The notes beneath the pieces are model-generated. The model was given only the letters and a program-made list of their open reading frames with translations, was not told where the DNA came from and made no database searches. Shown here piece after piece: positions 1 to 9,538 of a stretch of DNA of 64,000 bases (position 1 is its first letter; the number at the start of each line of letters is the position of its first letter). The DNA lies in NCBI RefSeq assembly GCF_900142465.1, contig NZ_FRAX01000002.1:124001-188000 (forward strand), written 5' to 3'. The stretch comes from Fibrobacter sp. UWH6 (GTDB lineage Bacteria > Fibrobacterota > Fibrobacteria > Fibrobacterales > Fibrobacteraceae). The position numbers and the translations under genes were made by a program.

Positions 1-18
1 GCCCGAAAAATTCCACGC

Positions 19-1203
19 CTACTTTCCTTTTTCCTTAGCCTTCTTACGGCGCCAGGTCTTGAATTCGCTATATAACGTGCTGACGGTATAGACGAACAGC
101 ATAAACTTGACGGTATTCGCCGGCTGATTCAAGTTGCACATGCCCCAGGCAATGGTCATAATCGGCAGGTGAATCAGGTAAGGATAGAAAGAAGCCTTGC
201 CCACTTTGCGTACAATTCCGACAGTGAAAAGCCTGGCCATAAAGCCCTTGCCGCTCAAAAGCGACACCAGGAACAATCCGTACAGCATCACCGGAACGGA
301 ATGGTGTGCAAAATAGTTCCAACCAGGATTGGCCTTGGGACTCATGATAAATAGGCTTCCGTAAATGGCGGCAAGTACCACAAACTGGGCTATGCCACTG
401 ACAAAATTCTTTTTCAGGTAGTCAAAGCAACCTTCATTGTACAATCTGAAAAGGACCATGCCGAAAAGGTATTCGAAAATTCGGACCGGAGCAAAAATGT
501 GGAAGAAACGGTATTTGGCGCCGTAGCCATCAAACCAAAGATTTCCGCTAAAGCCAAAGAAAATGGCCCACAAAATTCCCGGAATAAACAGCGTGCCAAA
601 AAGAATCCAGAGAGTACGATTATTCTGCTTGAACAACCAACGGCTAAACCAGGGCGTAATGGCATAACAGACGAAGAAGCTGGTAAGGGACCAGGAAGGT
701 TCATTCAGTTTCATGCCCAGATCGGGAACAATGGACCATGTCAAAGTCAAGTGCAAAATCAAGCTGCGCCAGGGATGCGTCATATTGGCAAGACCCTTGC
801 TCACACAATCTGAAACTTCACTCAAGCCCGGCAAATGGGTGTATCCGCTGAACTTCACGATCATGGCCACGAACATGAGCAAGGTCATAAAGAAGTGAAG
901 GCGGTACAGTTTTGAAATGCGACCGAACATAAAGGGGATAACAGGAATGCGACGGTCGGGATCGCTAAACTTACTTGCAAAAAGGAAACCTGCCAGCACA
1001 TAGAAAATACCAGCAGCAAACGCAGGAGCGCTAAGAATAGGCATCAGCCATTTATAGTCAGCCAAGTAGCCAAGGGCATTGGAACTGGCCAAGTGAAGCA
1101 GCACAATGTTCACGCTAGCCAACAGGCGAAGGCCATCCAAAGCGGGAAAGTAATTTTTCTTAGGCGCAGTCTTTGCAGAGGAATTCGTTACGGAATCGGT
1201 CAT
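19..1203 (-). CDS. Acyltransferase 3 family membrane protein (OafA/YrhL-like)
   Basis: A 394-residue polytopic membrane protein. The N-terminal motif FPALDGLRLLASVNIVLLHL matches the family-3 acyltransferase signature, in which an Arg and a His at the first membrane segment are functionally important. About ten hydrophobic segments follow and the tail is Lys/Arg-rich. Members move acetyl or other acyl groups across the inner membrane onto surface sugars or peptidoglycan; the acceptor here cannot be read. The ATG lies 4 nt downstream of the preceding CNNM stop, so it is probably the last gene of the sppA-CNNM operon. Because a polysaccharide locus begins just beyond that operon, glycan O-acylation is a reasonable inference. 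Confidence 0.85.
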   Translation of the reverse strand: MTDSVTNSSAKTAPKKNYFPALDGLRLLASVNIVLLHLASSNALGYLADYKWLMPILSAPAFAAGIFYVLAGFLFASKFSDPDRRIPVIPFMFGRISKLYRLHFFMTLLMFVAMIVKFSGYTHLPGLSEVSDCVSKGLANMTHPWRSLILHLTLTWSIVPDLGMKLNEPSWSLTSFFVCYAITPWFSRWLFKQNNRTLWILFGTLFIPGILWAIFFGFSGNLWFDGYGAKYRFFHIFAPVRIFEYLFGMVLFRLYNEGCFDYLKKNFVSGIAQFVVLAAIYGSLFIMSPKANPGWNYFAHHSVPVMLYGLFLVSLLSGKGFMARLFTVGIVRKVGKASFYPYLIHLPIMTIAWGMCNLNQPANTVKFMLFVYTVSTLYSEFKTWRRKKAKEKGK

Positions 1204-1207
1204 AATC

Positions 1208-2380
1208 TTACTGCTGTTGAGTGTCAGCGGAATTTTCGTTTGAAGTTGAATTTTGCGGGCGGGGAACAGCGACGTTTTCGCGAGTCACCACACTTTCGCG
1301 GGCCAACGCCGCCGTAGTACGGGTTACAGCACGACGCTGTTCACGCATACTGGCCAAAGCCTTGGAACGCTTACGGGCGGACTCCTGAAGGTCCACCGAC
1401 TCATCATATTCATCTACGATTTCTCGGCCAAGAATTTCTTCAAGAACATCTTCGAGACTAACGACCCCCGCAATGGCGCCCCATTCATCCACAACGCCGA
1501 CAATATGTCCACGCTGTTTCAAAAAACGGAGCAGCAACTTATCCAGAGTCAAGGAATCAGGAATCAGCTGAAGGGGACGCATCAACTGACGCAACTTAAT
1601 ATCTCGATGACCGTCAGCCAACTTGTTGTAGGCATCGCGCCTCAAAATCGTTCCAATCCAATTGTCCTTATTCTTTTCGTAAAGGGGAATTCGGGAGAAC
1701 GGCCAGTTTCCGCGTTCGTCCAGGGATTCACCCAAAGTCTTATTGGCATCCAGCGAGAACACCACCTGGCGCGGTGTCATCACCTTACGCACGGGAACCG
1801 ATTTCAGCGCAAGAATATTCTTGATCGCCAGGGACTGCTGACGGTCAATCACGTCTTCACGCAGGCCAAGGCTAACAAGGCTGTTTATATCCTCGATACT
1901 CACATCCTTCTTTTCCTCGGATTCTCGAGTCCAATGTTTCGTCAAAGTCAGACAGAGCCAGATTAGTCCAGTCCAGGAAAGAATCTTCGTAATGTAGTAG
2001 AACGGAACTGCAACTAGGGGGGCTACAATTTTGGCCTGTTTCACGCCGAGAGTCTTAGGCGTAATTTCACCAAAAAGAAGAATCAGGATGGTCAGCACAA
2101 TAGGTAAGGCCACCTGACCTGCAGGAGGCAAATTCCTTACAGCCAAGGCCGTCGCCAAGGAAGCACCAACAGTATTGGCAACCGTATTCACCACAAGAAC
2201 CGACGCAATATAACGGTCAATATTATCCTTTACATGGGACATATAGCGGGCCGTAAACTTCTTCTGTTTTTGCAGAAGTTCTATGGTAGCAGGAGGAACG
2301 CTATAAAAAGACGCTTCCGTCACAGAACAGAACGCAGACGCCCCAAGACACAGAAGAACTGTTATGACAATACCTAACAT
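1208..2380 (-). CDS. CNNM/CorC (HlyC/TlyC-type) transporter-like protein, DUF21 + CBS pair
   Basis: A 390-residue protein. The N-terminal half has about four hydrophobic segments of the CNNM/DUF21 type, with the family-typical passage SVTEASFYSV and a GEITPKTLGV motif near residue 110. The C-terminal half has paired CBS modules: PVRKVMTPRQVVFSLD, then VVDEWGAIAGVVSLEDVLEEILGREIVDEYD. The family is linked to Mg2+/Co2+ transport or homeostasis. The tail after about residue 340 is basic and Ser/Asn/Gln-rich. I choose ATG 2380 because it overlaps the sppA stop (TAATG) and sits behind a GGGAGATGGA ribosome site. A GTG at 2395 in the same frame would add five residues. Confidence 0.88.
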   Translation of the reverse strand: MLGIVITVLLCLGASAFCSVTEASFYSVPPATIELLQKQKKFTARYMSHVKDNIDRYIASVLVVNTVANTVGASLATALAVRNLPPAGQVALPIVLTILILLFGEITPKTLGVKQAKIVAPLVAVPFYYITKILSWTGLIWLCLTLTKHWTRESEEKKDVSIEDINSLVSLGLREDVIDRQQSLAIKNILALKSVPVRKVMTPRQVVFSLDANKTLGESLDERGNWPFSRIPLYEKNKDNWIGTILRRDAYNKLADGHRDIKLRQLMRPLQLIPDSLTLDKLLLRFLKQRGHIVGVVDEWGAIAGVVSLEDVLEEILGREIVDEYDESVDLQESARKRSKALASMREQRRAVTRTTAALARESVVTRENVAVPRPQNSTSNENSADTQQQ

Positions 2381-4707
2381 TATTCCATCTCCCACAAATT
2401 GGGTTCAATGGCCCACAACTGAGTCTGATTCATTTCAGTAATGAAATTCACAAAAGCCTTAGAACTAGGCATCGGCAAAGTATAAGCCTTGTCAGAATCA
2501 AGAATCATCAAATCCACATCCGTAGACTTACCTACTCCAGCAAGATCCTTTGCCGCAGCGATGGCATCATCGATACCGCCCAGCCTATGAACAAGCCCCG
2601 CAGCAACAGCCTTCAAGCCCAACATAACACGTCCGCCACCATAACTGGAATCTACCGTAGCCTGGGGAATACCAGTCGCCCTCGAAACCACGCCAGTAAA
2701 GCGGTCATAGAAATCATCCATGTATTCCTGGAGAGCCGACTTTTCCACATCGGTCCACGGACGGACAAAAGTCTCGGCATCCGCATAATCGTGAGTTTTC
2801 ACCGGTTCTGCACGAAGTCCTAACTTACTCATGAGTCCCGAGGCGTCAACCTTGCCGCCATAAATACCGATGCTACCCACGATGGCCATGGGTTCTGCCA
2901 CAATAAGGTCTGCACCACAGGCAATATAATAACCGCCAGAAGCACCCATATGACCAATGCTAGCCACCACAGGAATTCCCCTTTCGCTTACATGGCGAAG
3001 TGCCGCCCAAATCTTATCAGAGGCAATAGCGCTTCCGCCAGGAGACGAAATGCGGACAATCAACGCTTCTGCACCAGATCCAGGCAACTTGCGAAGAGAT
3101 TCCGAAACAGATCGTTCCATGCGATTATCAATGGACCCATCAATATTCAGAACAGCAAACTTTGTGCGGGGAGTCCAACTTTCATTGAAAATCTTCTTGT
3201 CTGTAGGACGCCAGGTGCGGTAACTAGCCCAAGGCGCATCAAAACCAAAGAAAGACTTGATTGCATAGGCGGGAACCTGGTCAATATACAGCATGGTATC
3301 CACAAGCCCAGCCTTCTGTGCAGCCTTCGCCGTAACCATAGGCTTTGTAGCAAGCGTATCTAGATAGGCCACTGCAGAATCGATCGACATAGTCTTGGCG
3401 ATTTTACGATTAGCAATAATCAACTCAAGAGTTTTCCACAAATCCCTATACAGGGAATCCATATTGGAACGGGCCTCCACAGACATGGAATCGGCAATAT
3501 AAGGTTCTACGGCAGACTTGAATTTACCATGACGCAGGAATTCAACTTTTACACCAAGCTTGTCAAACAGACCTTTATAGAATAAGATGTTTCCGCCCAG
3601 GCCACGCCAATTCAGATGAGCCGAAGGCTCCACCACAATACGATCTGCATTGGAAGCTGCCAAAAGGACAGATGGACGAATATCATCAAGATAGGCAACC
3701 ACCTTGCCCCCGCGAGCACGATGCTTCATCACACAACGGTTGATTTCATCGGACACTCCGATGTTTCCCTTATAGCCCGAAAAGTCAAGAATGACAAGAC
3801 CACTAGAAGGATCGCGGAACATATGCTCAAAAAGATTGCGGACCTTCCAGATACTAATGGAACTCTTGCGGAAAAATGCAAATTCATCCTCCCGTTCAGA
3901 CACTTCCATATCCAGGGGTACACGAATAATCTGGGCACTCAAACTTGAACGAGGATTGCGGGCAGAATGAAATCCCCAGGCGCCGCCCTTGGGCAACAAA
4001 TCGTCATACACATGCAAGGCGAAATTGTTGTAACCCCCGATAGGCATCGAAAAACTCAGTCGATACCCGTCATCCCCATAAATGGGTAGCTTAAGTCCCC
4101 AGCGGAAACCATAAGATTCCAGTTCTAACAAGAGACGATGATTCTCGAAATTTTCAACGTCATAGCTAAGGCTGAAAAAATACCCCAGACGAAGGGTCGC
4201 TCCAAGATTATGAATTCTCTTCTGGGATTCCGGACCGATAAAAAGCAGATTATCACAGGAATAGCCAAGAGAGAGACTGCGGAAAGGGCGAATCAGGACA
4301 CCAGGCGCATAACTCCACTCCGTCCCACGGAATTCAGAACTGCGGAAGGCCGTAATGCGTGTTCCCAAAAACAGGTAGCGGTTCAACCAGTCAGAACCGT
4401 GAGTTAGACTCCAACGTGATTCATCAAGCCCATCGGGCCCCTGCACATAATCAAAACCAGCAGCCCAATGATCCAAATTACCGCCGGCACGAATATTGGT
4501 AATTCCATTGTCAAAATCGTAGGAAACCAAGCCGCCCTTGGAATCAAAAGCAGGCACCCCCGCAGGGTTCCCCCAGATTCCATGTTCATTTTCCAGGGAT
4601 ACAAAACCCGACTCGCCAGGAATATAGGCGAAGGCCATCGAAACAAAAAAAACAATAAACACCGCAATCAATCGGGTGCTTTTCAAATAGTCAAATCCAT
4701 TCTTCAT
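2380..4707 (-). CDS. sppA: SppA-type signal peptide peptidase (S49) with N-terminal barrel-like extension
   Basis: A long S49 serine protease, about 775 residues from the ATG at 4707; in-frame ATGs at 4716 and 4776 are alternatives. [27 protein letters not shown] reads as a signal peptide in pieces: charged start, hydrophobic core, Ala-Phe-Ala end. Roughly residues 30-260 are rich in aromatic alternating strands and resemble an outer-membrane barrel-type domain, which standard SppA lacks. The C-terminal two thirds is a tandem S49 pair. The putative general-base Lys is in [15 protein letters not shown] and the nucleophile Ser in [15 protein letters not shown]. Members degrade cleaved signal peptides or membrane proteins. 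It is divergent from wzx at 4812 and starts the sppA-CNNM-acyltransferase operon. Confidence 0.85.
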   Translation of the reverse strand: MKNGFDYLKSTRLIAVFIVFFVSMAFAYIPGESGFVSLENEHGIWGNPAGVPAFDSKGGLVSYDFDNGITNIRAGGNLDHWAAGFDYVQGPDGLDESRWSLTHGSDWLNRYLFLGTRITAFRSSEFRGTEWSYAPGVLIRPFRSLSLGYSCDNLLFIGPESQKRIHNLGATLRLGYFFSLSYDVENFENHRLLLELESYGFRWGLKLPIYGDDGYRLSFSMPIGGYNNFALHVYDDLLPKGGAWGFHSARNPRSSLSAQIIRVPLDMEVSEREDEFAFFRKSSISIWKVRNLFEHMFRDPSSGLVILDFSGYKGNIGVSDEINRCVMKHRARGGKVVAYLDDIRPSVLLAASNADRIVVEPSAHLNWRGLGGNILFYKGLFDKLGVKVEFLRHGKFKSAVEPYIADSMSVEARSNMDSLYRDLWKTLELIIANRKIAKTMSIDSAVAYLDTLATKPMVTAKAAQKAGLVDTMLYIDQVPAYAIKSFFGFDAPWASYRTWRPTDKKIFNESWTPRTKFAVLNIDGSIDNRMERSVSESLRKLPGSGAEALIVRISSPGGSAIASDKIWAALRHVSERGIPVVASIGHMGASGGYYIACGADLIVAEPMAIVGSIGIYGGKVDASGLMSKLGLRAEPVKTHDYADAETFVRPWTDVEKSALQEYMDDFYDRFTGVVSRATGIPQATVDSSYGGGRVMLGLKAVAAGLVHRLGGIDDAIAAAKDLAGVGKSTDVDLMILDSDKAYTLPMPSSKAFVNFITEMNQTQLWAIEPNLWEME

Positions 4708-4755
4708 AAACGCCATCACTATATAACATAAAAAATTCACGAATATGTTTTTTTC

Positions 4756-4763
4756 TAAATTTG
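4756..4763 (+). promoter_or_regulatory. Candidate TAnnTTTG (-7) promoter box upstream of the flippase operon
   Basis: TAAATTTG follows a T-run and matches the Bacteroidetes -7 consensus TAnnTTTG exactly. It lies 48 nt before the wzx start codon in the divergent sppA/wzx gap. No clear TTTG -33 box is visible. A GGGGAG ribosome site is present at 4796-4801. Confidence 0.45.
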
Positions 4764-4811
4764 CCGTGGAAAGCATAAATACAATTCCCTAACAAGGGGA
4801 GTCTAGGTATA

Positions 4812-6251
4812 ATGGCAGACAATTTAAAGAAAAAAACCGCGCACGGAGTCATTTGGAGTGCCATAGAGAGATTTTCTACGCAGGGTGTTCAGTTCTTATT
4901 CGGCATCATCCTTGCTCGAATGCTTACACCTGCAGACTATGGTGTAATCGCCATGCTAACCGTCTTTCTGGCCATCAGTCAGACATTCATTGACAGCGGC
5001 TTTTCAAATGCAATTATCCGAAAAATTGACCGTACAGAAAAGGATATGGCCACCATGTTCTTCTTCAATATCGGTATGTCTCTGTTTTGCTATGCAGTCA
5101 TATTCCTGTTGGCACCATTCATCGCGCAATTCTACGCTATGCCAGAACTCACTCTCGTTTTACGAGTTCTTGCTTTAAAGATTATCGTACAATCCTTTAA
5201 CGCGGTCCAGACAACAACACTTGTCATAAGAATTGACTTCAAGAAACAGGCTAAAATTTCGCTTGTGTGCGCAGTCATTTCCGGCGCCGTAGGCATCTTC
5301 TTTGCATACAATGGTTATGGAGTCTGGGCACTAGTCATCCAGGCGCTCTTCAGCACCGTACTCATGTCTACCCTATATTGGCTTGTCGTACGTTGGCGTC
5401 CCACCTGTTTTTTCTCCAGGGAATCCTTTAAGTATCTGTTCTCCTATGGTTCAAAGTTGCTCATTTCCGGAATCATTGACACCGTCTACAACAACATTTA
5501 TCCGCTTATAATCGGAAAGTACTACACCCCCGCCCAGCTGGGAGGATACTCCAAGGCCGAACATTTTGCCCAATTCCCTTCGCTCAACATCACCCGCATT
5601 CTGCAGCGAGTATCATTCCCGGTCCTCAGCAAAATGCAGAACGAACCTGAGCGTATGCGCAACGGTTATTTGAAATTTTTAAACATGTCCACCTTTATCG
5701 TATTCCCGTTAATGATGGGCCTGTTCGCACTGGCAAAACCATGTACATTACTTTTCCTGACAGATCGTTGGGAAGGTATGATCATCCTGCTTCAAATTCT
5801 TTGCCTTGCCATGATGTGGTACCCTGTACATGCAATCAACCTAAATATGCTCCAGGTTCTCGGCAGATCCGACCTTTTCCTAAAGTTGGAAATCATCAAG
5901 AAAACGGTTGGATTTACCATTCTCATCATCACCCTTCAAATGGGTGTTTTGGAAATGTGCATCGGCCAGGTCATCTCCACATGGATAAGTCTTTTCATAA
6001 ACACATTCTATTCCGGTAGGTTTTTGAAAGCCGGTTTTTTCACTCAGATGAAGTTCCTGTTCCCCGCATTCCTGAATGTATCCATTATGGCAGCACTAGT
6101 CATAGGGATAAACAGCCTGCTACCTGAGAAACAGTATGCTTTGCAGATTGCAACAGGAATAGCAGTAGGTTGCATTTACTATTTTATCACCAGTTATCTC
6201 TTTAATAAGAAGACCATTGACGAACTACTAAGCATGATCAAGAGGAAATAA
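4812..6251 (+). CDS. Wzx-type polysaccharide flippase (MOP superfamily)
   Basis: A 479-residue protein that is hydrophobic almost throughout, with about 12-14 membrane segments. The N-terminal stretch KKTAHGVIWSAIERFSTQGV, then LARMLTPADYGVIAM, is typical of MOP/Wzx-type lipopolysaccharide exporters. Such proteins flip undecaprenyl-diphosphate-linked repeat units across the inner membrane for Wzy polymerisation. It is the first gene of the plus-strand polysaccharide operon, and the next gene starts 1 nt after its stop. The ATG has a GGGGAG ribosome site about 10 nt upstream. With the Wzy-like protein at 20507 it suggests a Wzx/Wzy pathway. Substrate specificity cannot be read. Confidence 0.9.
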   Translation: MADNLKKKTAHGVIWSAIERFSTQGVQFLFGIILARMLTPADYGVIAMLTVFLAISQTFIDSGFSNAIIRKIDRTEKDMATMFFFNIGMSLFCYAVIFLLAPFIAQFYAMPELTLVLRVLALKIIVQSFNAVQTTTLVIRIDFKKQAKISLVCAVISGAVGIFFAYNGYGVWALVIQALFSTVLMSTLYWLVVRWRPTCFFSRESFKYLFSYGSKLLISGIIDTVYNNIYPLIIGKYYTPAQLGGYSKAEHFAQFPSLNITRILQRVSFPVLSKMQNEPERMRNGYLKFLNMSTFIVFPLMMGLFALAKPCTLLFLTDRWEGMIILLQILCLAMMWYPVHAINLNMLQVLGRSDLFLKLEIIKKTVGFTILIITLQMGVLEMCIGQVISTWISLFINTFYSGRFLKAGFFTQMKFLFPAFLNVSIMAALVIGINSLLPEKQYALQIATGIAVGCIYYFITSYLFNKKTIDELLSMIKRK

Positions 6252-6252
6252 A

Positions 6253-7365
6253 ATGGACAACAAGCTGATTACAGTTACCTCCCCGCTCCTCCCGTCTCTG
6301 GACGAGTTCATTCCCATGCTTCAAGACATCTGGGACCGCAAATGGTTAACAAACAATGGTCACTATCATGAAGAACTGGAAAAAGCCCTGGCAGATTACC
6401 TCGGCGTAAAATACATCAGCCTGTTCACCAACGGCACGCTGCCCCTGATTACCGCTCTGCAGGCGATGAAAATTACTGGAGAAGTGATTACCACACCCTA
6501 TAGTTTTGTGGCAACCACCCACTCAATCTGGTGGAACGGACTGAAACCGGTATTTGTAGATGTTGATGAAGAAACTGGCAACATCGACCCCGAAAAAATT
6601 GAAGCAGCCATTACCCCGCACACCACGGCCATTATGCCCGTCCATGTGTACGGAACCCCCTGCAACATGAAGCGCATCCAGGAAATCGCAGACATCTATG
6701 GTCTGAAGATTATCTATGATGCCGCCCACGCCTTTGGCGTCAAAAAAGATGGTGAATCCGTATTGAAGGCAGGCGACATGAGCACCCTCAGTTTCCACGC
6801 CACCAAGGTATACAACACCATCGAAGGCGGTGCACTGATTTGTCATGACGAAGCCACCAAAAGGCGCATTGACTTCCTGAAGAACTTCGGTTTCAACGGA
6901 GAAACAACCGTGGTCGCCCCGGGCATCAACAGCAAGATGGACGAAATCCGTTCGGCATACGGCTTGCTGAACTTGAAGCAGGTGGACAGCGCCATCGAAA
7001 AACGTCAGGCCGTAGCAAACAGATATCGCGAAGCATTCAAGAACATCCCGGGAATCCGATTCCTCCAGGATATTGAAGGTGTTCGACACAACTATGCCTA
7101 CTTCCCCATCTTCATTAGCGAAGAATACGGCATCAGTAGAGACGACCTGTACGCCAAACTGCAAGAACACAACATCTTCGGACGTCGTTACTTCTACCCG
7201 TTGATCAGCACATTCAGCGCATACAAAGGCCTGGATTCAGCAAATCCAGCAAACTTGCCCATAGCACACAAGCTGGCAAACCAGGTGCTCTGTCTGCCCA
7301 TGTTCGCCGGCCTTGACGAAGAAGGTGTGAACAGAGTTATTGACGTCGTAGTCAACAAGAAATAG
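6253..7365 (+). CDS. DegT/DnrJ/EryC1/StrS-family PLP aminotransferase
   Basis: A 370-residue fold-type I PLP enzyme of the sugar aminotransferase family. SLFTNGTLPLITALQ (about residues 56-70) is the cofactor phosphate region, YDAAHAFG carries the PLP-contacting Asp156, and SFHATKVYNTIEGGAL carries the Schiff-base Lys185. These enzymes usually convert keto-sugar nucleotides to amino sugars for glycans. It begins 1 nt after wzx and 9 nt before an ATP-grasp gene. That neighbourhood suggests the new amine could be the acceptor for amide formation by the downstream ligases; this is inference. Full length and active-site complete. Confidence 0.92.
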   Translation: MDNKLITVTSPLLPSLDEFIPMLQDIWDRKWLTNNGHYHEELEKALADYLGVKYISLFTNGTLPLITALQAMKITGEVITTPYSFVATTHSIWWNGLKPVFVDVDEETGNIDPEKIEAAITPHTTAIMPVHVYGTPCNMKRIQEIADIYGLKIIYDAAHAFGVKKDGESVLKAGDMSTLSFHATKVYNTIEGGALICHDEATKRRIDFLKNFGFNGETTVVAPGINSKMDEIRSAYGLLNLKQVDSAIEKRQAVANRYREAFKNIPGIRFLQDIEGVRHNYAYFPIFISEEYGISRDDLYAKLQEHNIFGRRYFYPLISTFSAYKGLDSANPANLPIAHKLANQVLCLPMFAGLDEEGVNRVIDVVVNKK

Positions 7366-7374
7366 GTTTATACA

Positions 7375-8382
7375 ATGAACATTCTTCTCACATCTGCCGG
7401 CCGCAGAACTTACCTAGTAAAATACTTCAAGGATGCACTGAGGGGAACAGGAAAGGTTTTTGCATCCAACAGCATTCTCACTTACACGCTATTGCAAGCC
7501 GATGATTACGTATTGACGCCAAACATCTATGACGACCGATACATTAATTTTCTAATTGATTACTGCAAAGAAAAACAAATCAGCGCTATCATTTCTTTAT
7601 TTGACATAGATCTTCCCGTTCTCGCAAAAAATCGACATTCCTTTGAAAAAGCAGGAATAAAACTTGTTGTTTCCAGCGTGGAAGCCACATCTATCTGCAA
7701 CGACAAATGGGAGACCTTTAAATTTTTATCAAATATTGGAATCAAGCAATCTCCAGCTTTTATTCGTCTAAACGACGCAAAAGACGCTCTACAGAACGGC
7801 TCTTTGAACTATCCACTTTTTTTAAAGCCTCGTTGGGGTATGGGTTCCATCGGCATATACAAAGCAGAAAACAATGAAGAGTTGGAAGTTCTTTACAAAA
7901 AACTTCATAGGGAAATTTTCAATACTTACTTGAAGTACGAATCTGCCGCCGACACGGAAAAATGCATTATCATCCAACAAGCAATCAAAGGGCAGGAATA
8001 CGGCATCGAGATTCTAAACGACCTTGACGGCAACTACGTCACCGTATTTGCAAAGAAAAAAATAGCCATGCGATCCGGTGAAACAGACGTCGCAGAAACT
8101 GTACCCACCAAGCCCTTTGAAAACGTGGCAAAAAACATTTCTTCAAATATAAAGCACATTGCTCTATTAGACGCCGACTGTTTTGTTACAGAAGATGGCG
8201 ACATTTATGTACTGGAAATGAATTGCCGTTTTGGAGGGCAATACCCGTTCACACACAATGCCGGCGTAAACGTTCCAAAGCAAATCGTGAAATGGTTAAA
8301 TAACGAAGGCACAGACAGCAAACTCATTTGCCAAACAGACGGCGTAAAAAGTTGCAAAGAACTTTTGCCTGTCACATTCTAA
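7375..8382 (+). CDS. ATP-grasp ligase, CarB-like
   Basis: A 335-residue protein with a pre-ATP-grasp domain starting MNILLTSAGRRTYLVKYF and an ATP-grasp core. The core shows FLKPRWGMGSIGIYKA (ATP-binding glycine-rich loop), IIQQAIKGQEYGIEIL, and VLEMNCRFGGQYP (metal-binding Glu/Asn). It belongs to the carbamoyl-phosphate-synthase-like group often found in glycan and small-molecule loci, where members join a carboxylate, activated as acyl phosphate, to an amine. It sits 9 nt after a DegT aminotransferase and 16 nt before a second ATP-grasp gene. The substrates are unknown; amino-acylation of an amino sugar is a hypothesis from context. Confidence 0.85.
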   Translation: MNILLTSAGRRTYLVKYFKDALRGTGKVFASNSILTYTLLQADDYVLTPNIYDDRYINFLIDYCKEKQISAIISLFDIDLPVLAKNRHSFEKAGIKLVVSSVEATSICNDKWETFKFLSNIGIKQSPAFIRLNDAKDALQNGSLNYPLFLKPRWGMGSIGIYKAENNEELEVLYKKLHREIFNTYLKYESAADTEKCIIIQQAIKGQEYGIEILNDLDGNYVTVFAKKKIAMRSGETDVAETVPTKPFENVAKNISSNIKHIALLDADCFVTEDGDIYVLEMNCRFGGQYPFTHNAGVNVPKQIVKWLNNEGTDSKLICQTDGVKSCKELLPVTF

Positions 8383-8398
8383 AACCCAAGGATTTACA

Positions 8399-9538
8399 AT
8401 GTTAACTATTGCAATTATCGGTGCAGGTGTAATGGCCAAAATCCTAGCAACAAGGGCCAAGGAACTTAATGTAAAAACACTTTGTTTTGCCTGGGCCAAA
8501 GGTGCCATAGCAAAGGATTCTGTCGATGAATTTCATGACATCGACATCTTCGACACAAACAGAATTATCGATATCTGCAAAGAAAAAAATGTTGATGGGG
8601 TTCTCGCCACTACAGAACTCACTGTAAAAATAGCATCTATTGTCGCGAACGCCCTCGGCCTCAATACAAGTCCTCTCGAAGTCATGGGGAACATCACCAA
8701 TAAAAGTTGGGTCCGCAACAAAGGGAAGAATTTCAAATTCATCAAGCAACCATTCTATAAGGAAGTCACAAACCTTGACGAGGTCATCAAGGTCGAGTCC
8801 TTCCCAGTCATTGTAAAGCCAGCTTCTTATGGTGGCAAGCGCGGCATCACAGTCGTATTCTCGGAAGACGAATTCCAAGGAGCAATCAACTACGCCAAAG
8901 AAACTATCGGGACACGAAACAAAGACGGCATCATCATAGAGCAATTCCTTGACAAAGGGCAGGAATATTCAGTCGAGTCCCTGTCCTTCCGCAAAAAGCA
9001 CTTCGTCATCCAAGTTACGCAAAAGGACAGTTCCGGCGCCCCTCATTGTGTAGAACTTGGGCATCATCAGCCGGCAGCCCTTACCGCTGAAATGCGGAAG
9101 AAAGTAGAAACAGCCATCAAGGACATGCTTGAATGCGTCGGCATTGAAAATGGACCGTGCCATACCGAAATTAAAATCATCGATGGCGAAATCTACTTGA
9201 TTGAAATCAATGCAAGGCCCGGTGGAGATTGCATTACATATCCGCTCACGGAACTGAGCACCGGGTACAAATTCCTCACAGGCATAATCCTTGCTGCCTG
9301 CAATGTCTTTTACGATCCTGAATTTTACCATTCAGAACAAAAGTTCGCTGGCATCTATTTCATATCAAAACAAACAGCCCATTTAAAGCCGCTCTTTGAC
9401 AATTGCGATGAAAAACCTTGGCTTTTCCAAAAGAATTTCGTTTCCGAGGAACTTCAAGAAATCACGCACAACGACGCAACACACCTTAACAGCCTAATCT
9501 ACTACGCCGACAAGAAAATAGATTTGGGGGATGCATAG
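8399..9538 (+). CDS. ATP-grasp ligase, L-amino-acid-ligase-like
   Basis: A 379-residue protein. MLTIAIIGAGVMAKILATRA forms a Rossmann-like pre-ATP-grasp start. The ATP-grasp core shows FPVIVKPASYGGKRGI (nucleotide loop), IIIEQFLDKGQEYSVES, and HTEIKIIDGEIYLIEINARPGGD (metal ligands in the final segment). VELGHHQPAAL resembles the conserved His-containing region of BacD-type L-amino-acid ligases. The family catalyses ATP-dependent carboxylate-amine ligation. It follows the CarB-like ATP-grasp gene and abuts the next CDS with no gap. A tandem pair of different ATP-grasp enzymes suggests two successive ligations or two activated carboxylates; neither substrate can be inferred. Confidence 0.85.
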   Translation: MLTIAIIGAGVMAKILATRAKELNVKTLCFAWAKGAIAKDSVDEFHDIDIFDTNRIIDICKEKNVDGVLATTELTVKIASIVANALGLNTSPLEVMGNITNKSWVRNKGKNFKFIKQPFYKEVTNLDEVIKVESFPVIVKPASYGGKRGITVVFSEDEFQGAINYAKETIGTRNKDGIIIEQFLDKGQEYSVESLSFRKKHFVIQVTQKDSSGAPHCVELGHHQPAALTAEMRKKVETAIKDMLECVGIENGPCHTEIKIIDGEIYLIEINARPGGDCITYPLTELSTGYKFLTGIILAACNVFYDPEFYHSEQKFAGIYFISKQTAHLKPLFDNCDEKPWLFQKNFVSEELQEITHNDATHLNSLIYYADKKIDLGDA

